NCBI GenBank assembly: GCA_965153355.1
Contig: OZ231127.1
Span: 61,132,001-61,196,000 of the forward strand
DNA from: Flaccisagitta enflata
Lineage: Eukaryota > Chaetognatha > Sagittoidea > Aphragmophora
Direction: 5' to 3'
Length of the DNA: 64,000 bases
A program made the translations under genes and the position numbers. Position 1 is the stretch's first letter. Each line of letters opens with the position of its first letter. Below the pieces are notes generated by a model, which worked only from the letters and a program-made list of their open reading frames with translations, searched no databases and had not been told where the DNA came from. Of this stretch, positions 39,550 to 50,022 are shown one piece after another.

Positions 39550-39824
39550 ACTTCCGACCACCCCTTTAAATCTCAGAAGGCCATCGAATCTCTCACACAC
39601 ACACACAAAAAAAAACGAGTTCATGAACTTTTAGCCTCACTGCCTGTTATAACCGATTTCTTACTGATTTTCAATAAACAAACATTTCAAAAAAAAAAAC
39701 AACACATGAGTAAACTGGCTTTCCATGGGCCAACAAGACATTTTCTATTTTTTACAAAATCAAATTAAACGCATAAGTCATGAACAAATCAAATTGTAAT
39801 GGCGATGTGCACATTGTTCCAACA

Positions 39825-39930
39825 TATGTTGGCATCATTTTATACACGTGTTTAATGAGGTATGACACAGATAAAACATATACTTTCATTCATTTCATAC
39901 ACGTGTTTTATGAGGTAGGACACAGATTAA
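39825..39930. repeat. Short direct duplication near ATACACGTGTTTTATGAGG
   Basis: ATACACGTGTTTAATGAGGT at 39842 is repeated as ATACACGTGTTTTATGAGGT at 39897, with flanking GACACAGAT shared. One duplication of about 55 bp. Confidence 0.75.
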
Positions 39931-39981
39931 TAAAAAAAAAAAATATCTCTTTGAGAGGTCGGGATGCAAGTCATTAGAGAG

Positions 39982-40398
39982 TTAACGGCTCATATCCCCA
40001 TCCCCACCCTGTCCACCTCTTCCCACCCCACCTCCTCGAGCCATTCCTCTTCCCACTCCTCCTCTGAACCCTCTTCCCCCCACACCCACATCGGCTCCCA
40101 TTCCTCCCCTGTTTCTCCCTCTGAATGCGTGACCCCCACGCCGTCCACCTCTACTGAATTGTGGGCCTGTCCACTGCCCCCCATACCTGCCCCACCCCTC
40201 ATTGCCCGCGTCGCATCGTTGACGCTGTCCGTCTTCTCTATCTTGAGCGCCGAAGTTCGAGTTTTTTGCGGTGTTCCCGTTTGATTTGCCTTTTCCTTTT
40301 GCTGACTTGAAGGCATCCTTGAAGTATACGCCAGCCCAGAGCAGTTTGAAGTCTTCCAGGTCGGCTTTTGCATAGAAGAAGTCAAGACATAGTTGCAA
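39982..40398 (-). CDS. Minus-strand gene, last exon (RGG-rich)
   Basis: The acceptor is CAATTATAG before the first base at 40398. The exon opens with LQLCLDFFYAKADLEDFKLL and closes with about 70 residues rich in Gly and Arg (GRGGMG, RGFRGG, GRGGQGG), with the stop at 39984-39982. RGG repeats usually bind RNA and are methylated on Arg. The + strand reading of the same DNA is Pro/Ser-rich and has no support. Confidence 0.65.
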   Translation of the reverse strand: MQLCLDFFYAKADLEDFKLLWAGVYFKDAFKSAKGKGKSNGNTAKNSNFGAQDREDGQRQRCDAGNEGWGRYGGQWTGPQFSRGGRRGGHAFRGRNRGGMGADVGVGGRGFRGGVGRGMARGGGVGRGGQGGDGDMSR

Positions 40399-40425
40399 CT
40401 ATAATTGAAGAAAAGAAATATTTTT

Positions 40426-40634
40426 AGTCGCGTGCACGCGACTCTATGACCCACTCTGTCCGTCGGTCGGTCGGTCGGTCAGAGACGCTTAGCTTTTTTA
40501 GCGTTATGGGCGGTTTGTTTTTTTTTCTTTTTTTTTTAATTACTGCTCCTGCTTAGTTGCTTGGGTAAGACTTTATCATCACTGCCCCTGCCCACCCGCA
40601 CGCAACTTCGGCTCGTGTATACAACCTTGTTTTA
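40426..40634 (-). mobile_element. HINE-like repeat inside an intron of the minus-strand gene
   Basis: AGTCGCGTGC, ACGCGACT, CCGTCGGTCGGTCGGTCGG, CCCCTGCCCACCC, S3 GCACGCAACT and CAACCTTGTTTT. A second, truncated hairpin head (GTCGCGTGATACGCGAC) follows at 40638. Confidence 0.75.
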
Positions 40635-40777
40635 ATGTCGCGTGATACGCGACTTTACATGCTGTCATGTTGGTCCGTCAGTCAATTGGTTCCCTTATGA
40701 CTGGAGTATCAATAAGCATTTAAACCCCCCCCCTTCAAAAAGAAAAAGAAAAAAAGAAACACTCGATTTCTATTCAC

Positions 40778-40881
40778 CTGTGACTCAGTTAAGTACATTT
40801 CGCCGACCTTCGTGATTTTCTCGTCTTTCATCTTGTCATTTTTGCCTGTTGTCTCTTGAGGTCTCACCGCGGTGGTCCGAC
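40778..40881 (-). CDS. Minus-strand gene, internal exon
   Basis: Acceptor GATTTCAG and donor CAG|GTGAAT. It encodes a Lys/Glu-rich segment ending KVGEMYLTESQ and joins the last exon in phase 0. Confidence 0.6.
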
Positions 40882-41039
40882 CTGAAATCCAAAATGTGTA
40901 GTGATGAGCGGGACTAAGAAGTACAAAGAATATAAATTCAGTGAACAAAGAAAAGACCGGCAAGATAACAAGTATAAGTATGGTGATACACTGATACAGA
41001 AATACAGTGATAAATGTGATACCGTGATACGTCTATATG

Positions 41040-41100
41040 ACTCAGTGATACATGAGATACAGAGATACAGATATACAGAGATACAGAGATACAGTGATAC
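41040..41100. repeat. GATACAGA tandem repeats
   Basis: Irregular ATACAG(A/T)G units lie in an intron of the minus-strand gene. Confidence 0.7.
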
Positions 41101-41281
41101 AGTTGCATAAAACGGTTATACAGTCTTCCTTTTAATTTTCTTTTAATAATGTTTAACAGTAATAAAGTCTATCACAAGTGATAAAGTCTATCACAGATGA
41201 TAAAATCTATCAGCACCCACCCACCCACCCAATCTATCCAACACCATCCCATCCCATCCTTATTTTTCCTTTTACCCTTAC

Positions 41282-41370
41282 CGGTGGAGGTCGAGGCCTC
41301 AGATTCTTTCTGGGGTAAATCCATTAATCTCTTTACTTTGGCGGCGTCTTTGGCGGTGTCCTTCTTCTCA
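41282..41370 (-). CDS. Minus-strand gene, internal exon
   Basis: Acceptor TTTTACAG and donor ACCG|GTAAGG. It encodes EKKDTAKDAAKVKRLMDLPQ and a Ser/Thr end. Entry is in phase 2 and exit in phase 1, both matching the neighbours. Confidence 0.6.
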
Positions 41371-41618
41371 CTGTAAAAGGGATATAGAAGAAAAGATTTA
41401 CAGTATATTTTCAGTCAGAGAAGAAGACAAACCTATTTAGTTTCTTTTTCTTTTTGCTTTGAACCTTTTTAAGAATCTTACATTCTATCTTCTGAACTAT
41501 GACAGACAATATTCATGCGAATGCTACGGTCGGCCGACCACTATGAATGAATATCTACATTGTAGATGTATGAATGAAAATGACAAAACAGACAACAACA
41601 TAAAGTTCAGATGATAAC

Positions 41619-42128
41619 CTTGTCGAGTCGTTGAATTCGTCAAATTCTAGCTGACTCTCGTCAAACAGGAAGTCTTCATCTTCATCTCCGCCACGATCCT
41701 CGTCTTTTATCTCCGCCTCTTCTTCCAAATCTCTTTCCTCCTCCTCCTCCTCCGCCTCTTGTCTTAGGTCTCTTCTCACCACCAAGCCACCAAGGTCATC
41801 TTCCATGACCTGTCTCGGGGTCTCCGGGGTGCCGCCCCTTACCTCTCCCTCCTCCATTTCTTCGTCGTCTCCGAGCACCCCCTGCCCATTTTCTTCATGC
41901 TCCGGCCCCCCTCCTCCTCCTCCTCATCCTCGGAGGAGGATGAGAATTCTGGCTTCGTTACAACTCTCAACGCCGTATGGCGATGATCCTCCCCCACGCG
42001 TCTCTCAGATCGCTTTTTCACCTTTCCCAAGAAGCCCACTTTCCAAGCCTCTTTTGCAAGCTGAAGCCCATTGACTGTCTTAACGATCCTCCTAACAGTC
42101 TTTCTATTGACGCAAACGCAATCTTCTC
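41619..42128 (-). CDS. Minus-strand gene, large acidic exon with competing frames
   Basis: Acceptor TGTTAG. The exon starts in frame with EDCVCVNRKTV and reaches a Glu-rich stretch (SSSSEDEEEEE). From there the original frame can be spliced out at GAG|GTAAGG (41843). Alternatively a second, strongly acidic frame runs on to ACAAG|GTTATC (41619), but reaching it needs a one-base change in the run of six G at 41911-41906. Both routes join the next exon in phase 2. Confidence 0.5.
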
Positions 42129-42338
42129 CTAACACAGAAAAATGAACAAACACGAATGGTTCTGAAGTCATTTTACGTGTCATTTTACGTGTCATTTGAC
42201 AAGTCATTTCATGTTCCATTCTACAAGTTTTTTTTTTTAAAAATCATTTTACGTGTCATTTTACAAATCACCCCCCCCCCCTCAAACCGGTTTTCTGTTT
42301 CTTCTCCCCCCCCCCACCACCCTTTCAATCGTTCTCAC

Positions 42339-42427
42339 CTCCGCAACTGTCGCCGTTGGGGGCGTCGTTGTAGATTTTGCGAACGGCAACTTCCAAATTT
42401 GAAGAGTTTTTAAAAGTCGTCACCATC
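42339..42427 (-). CDS. Minus-strand gene, internal exon
   Basis: Donor GGAG|GTGAGA. It encodes MVTTFKNSSNLEVAVRKIYN and a short Cys-containing end. The acceptor (GAG before GATGG) was chosen because it keeps the frame from the previous exon. Confidence 0.5.
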
Positions 42428-42616
42428 CTCGACTTCGTTGATGGACACTTTATAAAAAAAAGGAAAAGAGAAAATAGAAACAACTGGCTTTCTATCGGAG
42501 AAAACTTAATCGATACAAAAATGCGCGCATTGAGAAAACTTCTTTTCAATCTTTTTTTTCTCACCTTTTTTGCCATCTTAGTTGTTTTCTTTTATCTTCT
42601 TCTTTTCAACTGGTAC

Positions 42617-42784
42617 GTAGAGTTTTCAGAATTGTCCTGTTGCTTCGCCAGAGTAGTGAGTTTTGCAAATGAAAGGTTTGCGTCAAAGAGCCTTTGACCC
42701 TTCGAAATCCTCAACTGACCTGCAAACTCCTCCTCCTCCTCCTCAGACCCCTCCTCCTCCTCCACATAATCAAGCCAACAATAG
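42617..42784 (-). CDS. Minus-strand gene, Glu-rich exon
   Basis: Encodes a Glu-rich run followed by QLRISKGQRLFDANLSFAKL and a Gln/Asn/Ser segment. The donor is CTAC|GTACCA. An alternative donor, GCAG|GTCAGT, lies at 42720. Confidence 0.45.
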
Positions 42785-42920
42785 CTTTTTAATGAACGGT
42801 GATTCAACACTAAACCCCATCCCCAACATCAGCGCAAAATAACTCCAATTCACCGTAGTTTTTCTCCCCCTCCTCCCTCCGTCACCGCTCCGCTATCATA
42901 CGTGAGCACTTGAGTTTCAG

Positions 42921-43298
<378 letters not shown>

Positions 43299-43419
43299 TT
43301 TTCTCATCTCTCACTTTCTTTCAACCCACCGGTCGACCAGTTGCGCTTTTACATGTTAAAACCCCCACCCTTCCCTAAAGTCGTCTCGATCAAATTCTCC
43401 AACACTTTCTTCACTTCAC

Positions 43420-43676
43420 TTCGTCATCATTATTGACATCGACATCGTCTTCTTCGTCGTTTTCATCGTTATCGTCGTCATCGTCATCGTCATCGTCGTC
43501 ATCGTCGTTGTCATCATCGGCGTTTTCCTTGACGTCGTCGTTGACTTTGTCGGCTTCTCAATCTTGTCTCGCCGTCTCAAACTGCGGCAAACTTCTTCCC
43601 TCATTTCTTTTGTAACACTAAACTCAGACGCCTTCGATCGAGATTGTTTTTCGCTAAATTCTTGAGTATCACTCAA
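43420..43676 (-). CDS. Minus-strand gene, possible first exon
   Basis: ATG at 43676 opens a charged segment (MSDTQEFSEKQSRSKASEFS). Downstream the same DNA reads Asp-rich in one frame and Thr/Met-rich in the frame of the ATG. The donor GAA|GTGAAG fits either by composition or by phase, not clearly both. The true 5' end is unresolved. Confidence 0.35.
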
Positions 43677-43733
43677 CCGTTTAAAGTACGGTTAAAAACC
43701 TTTTATCAACAACTGCTTACATGAATTAAGATC

Positions 43734-45122
43734 ATGGCGGAGTTCATGATCATACCCGATCGAATTTCCCCCTGCCCTTTACCCAACCCGCCCTCTCAAC
43801 CATCTCACCAACTACCGAGTCTTTGGAGATGCTTTCTCCTTCTTGCATCCCTTTACATCGCCTCAGGAATTTTTATTGACCCTGCCATGGCCAAACATGC
43901 CACAGCCTTCAACTGTGAAAAGGCCACATTTGGGATTGACCAAAATCTTACTCGTCTTTTTAGGAGAAACTTGGCATACACGCATACCGAACATACACAC
44001 ATGCCGATCTTTTCATTCATACACCAAACTTTGAGAGAAAAAGAGGTCCTGTTTGGAAATGACATATTGGGTAACAAAACGGAAAACGTTGTTTATGTTA
44101 GGCATCATCAAAATATTTATTATATAAAATGCAAACCTGAATTAGTTACCATCATAAAAACTGATCAATGTTTTGCAAATCAAATTATACAAGTCCTTGA
44201 CGGGAATGGTGAGAAAAAATACATGACTCAGGATCGTTTCCTAGTCAAGCATGCAACAATGATCGACTGCAAAAAAGGCAGCGTGCTAGAAGTGCTCCTT
44301 GAGAAAGTCAATGACAAAAACATAATAGATCAAGGCATTGAGGGTTTGACTTTTGCACTCTATAAGTCCAACAGATACCTTGATATTGCAAATATGCTAA
44401 ACAATGAGGCCGCGAATCATTTGATATACTTGGAAGAAGCCGCATTGAACAACTGCTCATCTAATGGCTCCTTATGGACCGACTTGATGGTTTTATACCG
44501 TCAACATTCAGTAAAAGTGCAACTTGCAAACATGATTTTTAAGTACAGTCTAGAATTCTTGCTTGTCATCATAAGTTTATTCCTTGGACTCCCGCCGATA
44601 AAAGCACTCAGTCTTGCAAGCACGAGCATCAAAAAATGCATCGATTTCAAGTTGTATGTTTTACAAAACAAATTATGTAGAAAACAAACGGTCATGAAAT
44701 TCCATCGAGAGCAACTTGGTAGACCCGTGGACGTAGATTTATCCCAGTTAACAGCTATGCATTTTGAAACAATTTATGGGGCATTGTTAAGCCTGACTGA
44801 CAGGTGCGCAGTTCTTGAGGATGTGGTTAACAGCCTCGCACAAAAAAATGGCAAATCCAATACCCCCACCCCCTCTCAAACCTCTACATCTCGGCGTAAC
44901 TCCTCCCATGGCTCCACATCTTCATCTACATCAATCCAACATCATGGAGCAACCTCTAAGAAGAAACGCTCCCGTCCATCAAATCCCGGCGTCGCATCTG
45001 GCATTTCCACTCGTTCGTCTCCCTCGTCCATGCATCGTCTTTCAACCTTGCATCGTGGAAAAATCCCTCAGAAGAAACGTGTTCGTCTTTCAACATCCGG
45101 CGTCTCTTTCTGCACCAAATAA
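43734..45122 (+). CDS. env: env-like single-pass membrane glycoprotein
   Basis: 462 codons from ATG 43734. Residues about 30-47 are a strong hydrophobic signal or anchor after a Pro-rich start. The following segment has five Cys (61, 133, 146, 179, 241) and four N-glycosylation sequons (Asn 71, 114, 240, 244). Residues 271-287 are a membrane-spanning segment. The remaining 170 residues are a cytoplasmic-type tail, Ser/Thr-rich with basic clusters. The layout (signal, glycosylated ectodomain, anchor, tail) and position after pol fit a retroviral-type envelope. The ectodomain is short for one, and I see no fusion peptide or clear cleavage site. A captured cellular membrane protein is the alternative. 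Confidence 0.6.
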   Translation: MAEFMIIPDRISPCPLPNPPSQPSHQLPSLWRCFLLLASLYIASGIFIDPAMAKHATAFNCEKATFGIDQNLTRLFRRNLAYTHTEHTHMPIFSFIHQTLREKEVLFGNDILGNKTENVVYVRHHQNIYYIKCKPELVTIIKTDQCFANQIIQVLDGNGEKKYMTQDRFLVKHATMIDCKKGSVLEVLLEKVNDKNIIDQGIEGLTFALYKSNRYLDIANMLNNEAANHLIYLEEAALNNCSSNGSLWTDLMVLYRQHSVKVQLANMIFKYSLEFLLVIISLFLGLPPIKALSLASTSIKKCIDFKLYVLQNKLCRKQTVMKFHREQLGRPVDVDLSQLTAMHFETIYGALLSLTDRCAVLEDVVNSLAQKNGKSNTPTPSQTSTSRRNSSHGSTSSSTSIQHHGATSKKKRSRPSNPGVASGISTRSSPSSMHRLSTLHRGKIPQKKRVRLSTSGVSFCTK

Positions 45123-45179
45123 ACTTACTCCGTCGCTCGACTTTGCATTTAGGAGTTCCCGTCAACATCATGGGACTTT

Positions 45180-45610
45180 CTTTTTCGTCTTCATCTTCGT
45201 CATCATCTTCATCTTCGTCTTCGTCCTCGTCTTTGTCTTCGCCTTCAGCGTCTCGGTGCGGTGCCCGGCCGCCGACTCAGCGGTGCCCGGCCGCCGTCTT
45301 GGCGGTGCCCTACCGCCATCTTACTGTGCCTGGCCGCCGTCCATACAGTGCCTGACCGCCGATTGAGCGGTGGCCTTTTCGCGTTTTGTGTCATTCCCCC
45401 CCCCCCCAAACGTATTGAAAATTAAAAAGAAATCAGTGCTCGTCAGAATCATCATCAAGTCGACAAACCCCCCCACATAATTGGATTGGAAAACGAAAAA
45501 CTCATCAGCTTCATCATCATCATCGCCGTCGTTCAACCTCGCGTCAATTTTTCATTGCCGTTCTGTTTTTACATTTTCATTTTTCGTCCACCGATTTATA
45601 TCAACTAATT
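45180..45610. other. Low-complexity sequence after env
   Basis: TCTTCGTC repeats at 45180-45245, then a degenerate GGTGCCCGGCCGCC repeat at 45255-45375, and short C runs. There is no gene. Confidence 0.6.
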
Positions 45611-45656
45611 ACAATGTGCTCCATGTCTCCGTTGGCTTTCTTGCGCAATATTCTCT

Positions 45657-45657
<1 letters not shown>

Positions 45658-45733
<76 letters not shown>
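45658..45733. repeat. TC microsatellite
   Basis: A pure (TC)n tract between the env-like gene and the 3' LTR-like block. Confidence 0.97.
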
Positions 45734-45736
<3 letters not shown>

Positions 45737-45909
45737 ACCCATTATGTCTTGCGTTCAATTTTTGTTTAAGTTCATCAGCATTTTGATTTGCATTTCATTT
45801 CATTGAATTTTTGTTACTGAATTAATTATCTACTATCTGTCGGATCATTGCTATACCTATCACTGTATGATCTGTCATTGTAATGATTATTTTGTATTGC
45901 TTTCGCGTT

Positions 45910-46010
45910 TGACTTCCATATGCTTTGTTTACATTACCTGATCCTGTCTAGAGTCACCACGTCGTTACTCCTAAGTGCGCGCTTCTCTTCTCTCAGTCGG
46001 TCTGTCTGTC

Positions 46011-46079
<69 letters not shown>

Positions 46080-46124
46080 GAGGCAACTCCAACCGGGAGA
46101 GACGCTCTCTCCTCTCGTCTCTTC

Positions 46125-46158
<34 letters not shown>

Positions 46159-46277
46159 CTCAGTATAAAGAGCGCGACCTGGTTTCTCGTGGCAGATCTC
46201 CTTTATCTCGTCCTCTCTTCGGTTTTTGACAAATATACACTTTGACTGTCTTTTCCTTTGCCAGAGCATTACTCTCT
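45910..46277 (+). repeat. 3' LTR-like block
   Basis: Shares with the 5' block, in the same order, the (TC)n stretch, CTCCAACCGGGAGAGACGCT, CAGTATAAAGAGCGCGACC, TGGTTTCTCGTGGCAGATCT, TTCGGTTTTTGACAAATATA and CAGAGCATTA. There are indels: GCATTTACTGAGA and ATACAC are present only at 27.7 kb. The left edge is uncertain. A (TC)n tract follows at 46280-46340. Confidence 0.7.
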
Positions 46278-46343
<66 letters not shown>

Positions 46344-46429
46344 TCTCCAAACATTTCGTCAGCCCTAAATCAGAACCTCTAATGATGAAACCGACTTTGC
46401 GATGGTTTTCAACTGGAGCGTGACAACTC

Positions 46430-46506
46430 TAGCGTAATGGACCAACGGACCGACGGACCAACGGACAGACAAAGCCTCTTATAGAGATGCATGGACGCAT
46501 CTAAAA
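46430..46506 (+). mobile_element. HINE-like hairpin end, GATGCG class
   Basis: GGACCAACGGACCGACGGAC, GCCTCTTATAGA, then GATGCA-TG-GACGCATCTAAAAAA. This is the hairpin end of the class seen at 1219-1515 in reverse. The other end is missing to the left, where the microsatellite and LTR begin. Confidence 0.65.
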
Positions 46507-46612
46507 AACCTGGGTGATGTCATTCTTGTCTTTAATCTTCTTGTCAGACAGCAGTATGAAGGGATTTAAATGTCGTCTTGATTGATAACCATAATCTTCT
46601 TCATGATTTCAG

Positions 46613-46849
46613 TGGGTACCGACGAATCAGAGTCTTCGGCGAGTTGGATCGAAGGCGTGGCCATCTTGATATCCGTGATCGTGGTCGTCATCGTGACGGC
46701 CGGCAACGATTGGGCCAAAGAACGACAATTCCGTGGCCTTCAGAGTAAAATAGAGGGCGAACACAAATTTACCGTCATTCGGAGCGGGGAAGCCAAGGAA
46801 ATCCCCGTTGCCGATCTAGTCGTCGGTGATATAGCCCAAGTCAAGTACG
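46613..46849 (+). CDS. PMCA: PMCA exon 2 (second membrane segment)
   Basis: Acceptor GATTTCAG and donor TACG|GTACGT; phase 1 in and out. It encodes [20 protein letters not shown] (second membrane segment), [17 protein letters not shown] and [11 protein letters not shown], all PMCA hallmarks. A near-identical copy lies at 62638-62874. Confidence 0.95.
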
Positions 46850-47086
46850 GTACGTTGCTGTCTCATGAAGGTATTGTATTCACTTGCTTACTTGCAAGGT
46901 ACTTTATACTACAGGGTGTATCCGGCAAAAAGTGACGATGTGATTCTGCAATGGAAAATGATAAATTGAATCTGAAAAAAATGTTGTTAAGCTCTGAAAA
47001 ATGATATTATCTTGTCTTTTTTGCCCCTCTTCAGAATGCATTTAAAAAAAACATTCATTTTGAAAAAGTGCATTTTTGAAATTTTT

Positions 47087-47317
47087 AGTCGCTGGCTAAG
47101 CGACTCTATAAGAGGGTGTGTCCCTTGGTCTGTCTGAGTGTCCGTCACACGAAATTTTGGATGCCGCGAAATTGACGGTATTTGTGATTTCTTAGCATAA
47201 CAGCCCCTGCCCACCCAAAATACAGCCCCTGCCCACTGATTAACCACCCTGCCCCTCAGTGCACTGCTCCTACCCACCCGCCAGCGACTGCTTATCGGCT
47301 GTGTATCCGGCCTCGTT
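47087..47317 (-). mobile_element. HINE-like hairpin repeat, GTCGCT stem class
   Basis: S1 AGTCGCTGGC, S2 TAAGCGACT, CTATAAGAGGGTGTGTCC, the CCCCTGCCCACC blocks, S3 GCCAGCGACT (exact complement of S1) and GTGTATCCGGCCTCGTT. The sixth stem base differs from the common GTCGCG stem, and all three segments carry the matching change. Confidence 0.78.
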
Positions 47318-47319
47318 GC

Positions 47320-48280
47320 GTTATTAAAGCAGTGGGAACTTTCATTTTTAATTTGATGTCATTTCAAAATAATTTGAGCTAAATCTGTGGGATTGGACTC
47401 GTATCAAAGCTAATTAGACGAATTTTTTGAAAATGTTGGAACAGATGTAATCATTGCATATCAGCTCAGGAAGTCTGTTTTTTCTTTGCCCGTTTTCAAA
47501 GTGTTGCTGGAAAAGATCGGTCTTTTGAGTCACCTAAATTAACCCAAATGCTTAAATGTGAAAAAAATTCAAGTACATCAAAAATCCATGATGAAATGGC
47601 ATCAATTTAGGTCTAAACCCCTAATTTTTGCTTAATTCCCTGAAAGGATACGACGCACTGAAACTTGATAGAGGGATTTACCCGTAGGACAAACCAACCA
47701 ATCGCATTAGCATTTCTACTTTGATTATTGCCTGCTTTATTTTTTTCTAACTTAGCATGTTTAATCACATTAAAGGAATGATCTATTATAGCCATATGGT
47801 AGAATGGGAAATAGGAATGAAGGAAATTCGACGATGAAGTTATGAAAAGGTGAAAAACTTAATAACAATTTTTTTCAGCTTACTCAGAATTCCAAATTTG
47901 CCTAGGAAATCAAAATTTCTATGAAATAAGAACATAGCGCGCTCAATAAATTAGTTAGGGATCGCACTATGATCTTACTTTGTTAAGATTTCGATTTTCT
48001 ATGCAAATTTGGAATTCTGTGTGAGTCATGGTAAAACAACAAATGGTCATTTCCACTGCATTTTTCCAGTTTTTCGACCACAAAACTCATGATGCAAGAC
48101 TTGAACTGACTTATTATAATCAATACATGCAAAATATATCTATTCGCGCGTAAATTGATAATATCCAAGCAAAAAATTTTATCATATTTGATTTTATAAA
48201 AATCATGATTCCTCTGGTTTGGGTTAGTTGGGTAGCTATTTCTGTGGTAATTTTCAGTGCGTCATACATTCTTTTGAAGT
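47320..48280. other. AT-rich intron sequence with one small palindrome
   Basis: CTCAGAATTCCAAATTTGC near 47884 pairs with GCAAATTTGGAATTCTG near 48004. Nothing else is recognisable. Confidence 0.5.
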
Positions 48281-48311
48281 TCAAACAAGGCTGGATACAC
48301 GGCTACCCCAG

Positions 48312-48826
48312 TTGGGTGCTTCACATAGCAAAAGTTGGGAGTATCCCTTCACCCTACTTAGGTAATGTGGAGGAGCAAAAATTATGAAGATGACCATTTT
48401 CCTTTTTTCAAAATTCCTTCATCTTCCGTTTTTGTTTTGGCCTTTAAGTTTCCACTGATTTCCCAGAATTCAGCAAAATCCTGTGTAGTTTTGTTACAAA
48501 AAGGACAATTATTTGTTTTAAAAAATCATGATGTATGTAAAAATAAACTAAAATATCAGAACATAAGTTATGAAAGAGCAAATGAAAAGGCAGAATTGCA
48601 ATTTTATGAAGAGTAGAAAATTATGAAAGCTGATTCAAACAATGTCAGTATATTGTTTTATCCCTCTGCATCATGCAAATTAGGTCCTCAAAAGCAATTT
48701 TCTAAAAAACGGAAAATGAACGATTTTTGATAAAACAAAAATAGTAAGGGTCTTAAAATTGGTCACTCCACATTAGGTAAAGAGGGCGAAAAGAAATAAC
48801 CAACTTTTGCTATGCGAAGCACCCAA
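48312..48826. mobile_element. MITE with 9-bp target duplication
   Basis: The ends TTGGGTGCTTCACATAGC and GCTATGCGAAGCACCCAA are flanked by direct CTACCCCAG (48303-48311 and 48827-48835). The inverted arms include AGTTGG and CCAACT, and further in GGTAATGTGGAG and CTCCACATTA. A 9-bp duplication is typical of Mutator-like elements, but some other groups also make 8-10 bp, so the superfamily is provisional. It is non-coding. Confidence 0.85.
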
Positions 48827-48904
48827 CTACCCCAGTCGCGTGCACGTGGGCAGGAGCATTGCTGGAGAAGGGCATTTGGGCAGGAGCCCTGTGCTCAAAA
48901 AATT

Positions 48905-49412
48905 CAAAAGTGGCGAAAAAGTAACAAGTCATCCAAGGATCGCACATGGTCAGCGGTACCCGATGCCCTGCTTGGAGTGATTAGCTGAAGAAGTGGAGTG
49001 AGAGCAGGGCAGCGGCCCTAAAGGGCCGATGTCCTGTAGGACACAGGGGTGAACCGTTACGTCTATCATATTATTCAATGAGAATTTGAGGTCTGAGAGG
49101 CTGGATCTAGGGCCCAAGAGGCTGGATTTGAGACCCAAGAGGCTGGATTTGAGGCCCGAGAGACTGTATTTGAGGCCCAAGAGGCTGTATTTGAGGCCTG
49201 AGAGGCTGTATTTGAGGCCTGAGAGGCTGGATTTGAGGCCTGAGAGGCTTGATTTGAGGCCTGAGAGGCCAGATTTGAGGCCTGAGAGGCCAGATTTGAG
49301 GCCTGAGAGGCTTGAGAAGCTTCGGAGGGGAGGGGGACGTACGTACGTACGTAACGGTTCACCCCTGTGTCCTACAGGACATCGGCCCTTTGGGGCCGCT
49401 GCCCAAAAAGGG
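48905..49412. mobile_element. Foldback element with 20-bp minisatellite core
   Basis: AACAAGTCATCCAAGG, ATGGTCAGCGGTACCCG, GGGCAGCGGCCCTAAAGGG, GATGTCCTGTAGGACACAGG and GGTGAACCGTTACG at the left are mirrored by CGTAACGGTTCACC, CCTGTGTCCTACAGGACATC and GGGGCCGCTGCCC at the right. About 11 units of AGGCCTGAGAGGCTGGATTT lie between. CGTACGTACGTACG precedes the right end. Confidence 0.75.
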
Positions 49413-49515
49413 GACCATCCGACCGACTAATTAAAAAAACCAACCGATCGACGGACCGATATAGCTGGGCGTAGTCGCGTAGCACGCAACTACAAACCCT
49501 AAAAATTCAACATTT

Positions 49516-49750
49516 TAAGTCGCATACACACAACTCTACAACCCAATGTCCGTCTGTCTGTCGGTCGGTCAGTCTGTCGGTTGGTCAGAGATTCTAGTTT
49601 TTTTTTCGTCATTTTACATCATTTTATGTTATTTAAAGTTATTTTAAGTCTATTTACATTTAGTCTCAGTCTTTTGGTCTGTTAGACTTTGTCATATGGT
49701 CTGAACAGTGAACAACCGCACGCGACTGTAAGGTGTTGGCCTTGTTTTTT
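49516..49750 (-). mobile_element. HINE-like hairpin repeat
   Basis: AGTCGCATAC, ACACAACTCTACAACCC, GTCCGTCTGTCTGTCGGTCGG, imperfect CATTTTA repeats, S3 GCACGCGACT at 49718-49727 and TTGGCCTTGTTTTTTT. The S2 segment has decayed. Confidence 0.65.
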
Positions 49751-50022
49751 TTAATCACGGAAAAACTCTGTTTCTTTTTAAATCTTGTAAAGAAATAGCC
49801 ATTCCTCATAGGCTCTGAAGTCAATAGCAAAAAATTGTTTTCAATGAGCTTTCTGAAACTGTTTTCAAATTTGATTTACCATTTCTAAAAGCATAGTCGA
49901 GTCGTTTTCTTTTGTCACAGTCGGTGCGGTACACCGTGTTTCTAGATAATAGAAATGTTCCCAGCTGAAAAGAAAGCATCATCTCTGGATGAATGCTGCT
50001 TCTAAACAAACAAGTAAAGCTA

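Larger units (their letters stand above)
48284..49492 (+). mobile_element. HINE-like repeat carrying two nested insertions
   Basis: The start AACAAGGCTGGATACACGG is at 48284-48302. The S3-side AGTCGCGTGCACG resumes at 48834, and the hairpin end GTCGCGTAGCACGCAACTAC is at 49473-49492. The first break is the 515-bp element at 48312, the second the foldback element at 48905. Removing both leaves a copy of normal size and order. Confidence 0.7.

Noticed and set aside
43416-43676. Asp-rich frame as a definite exon of the minus-strand gene
   Set aside because: Attractive by composition, but it has a stop just upstream and its phase does not fit the next exon through the best donor. The 5' end was left open.
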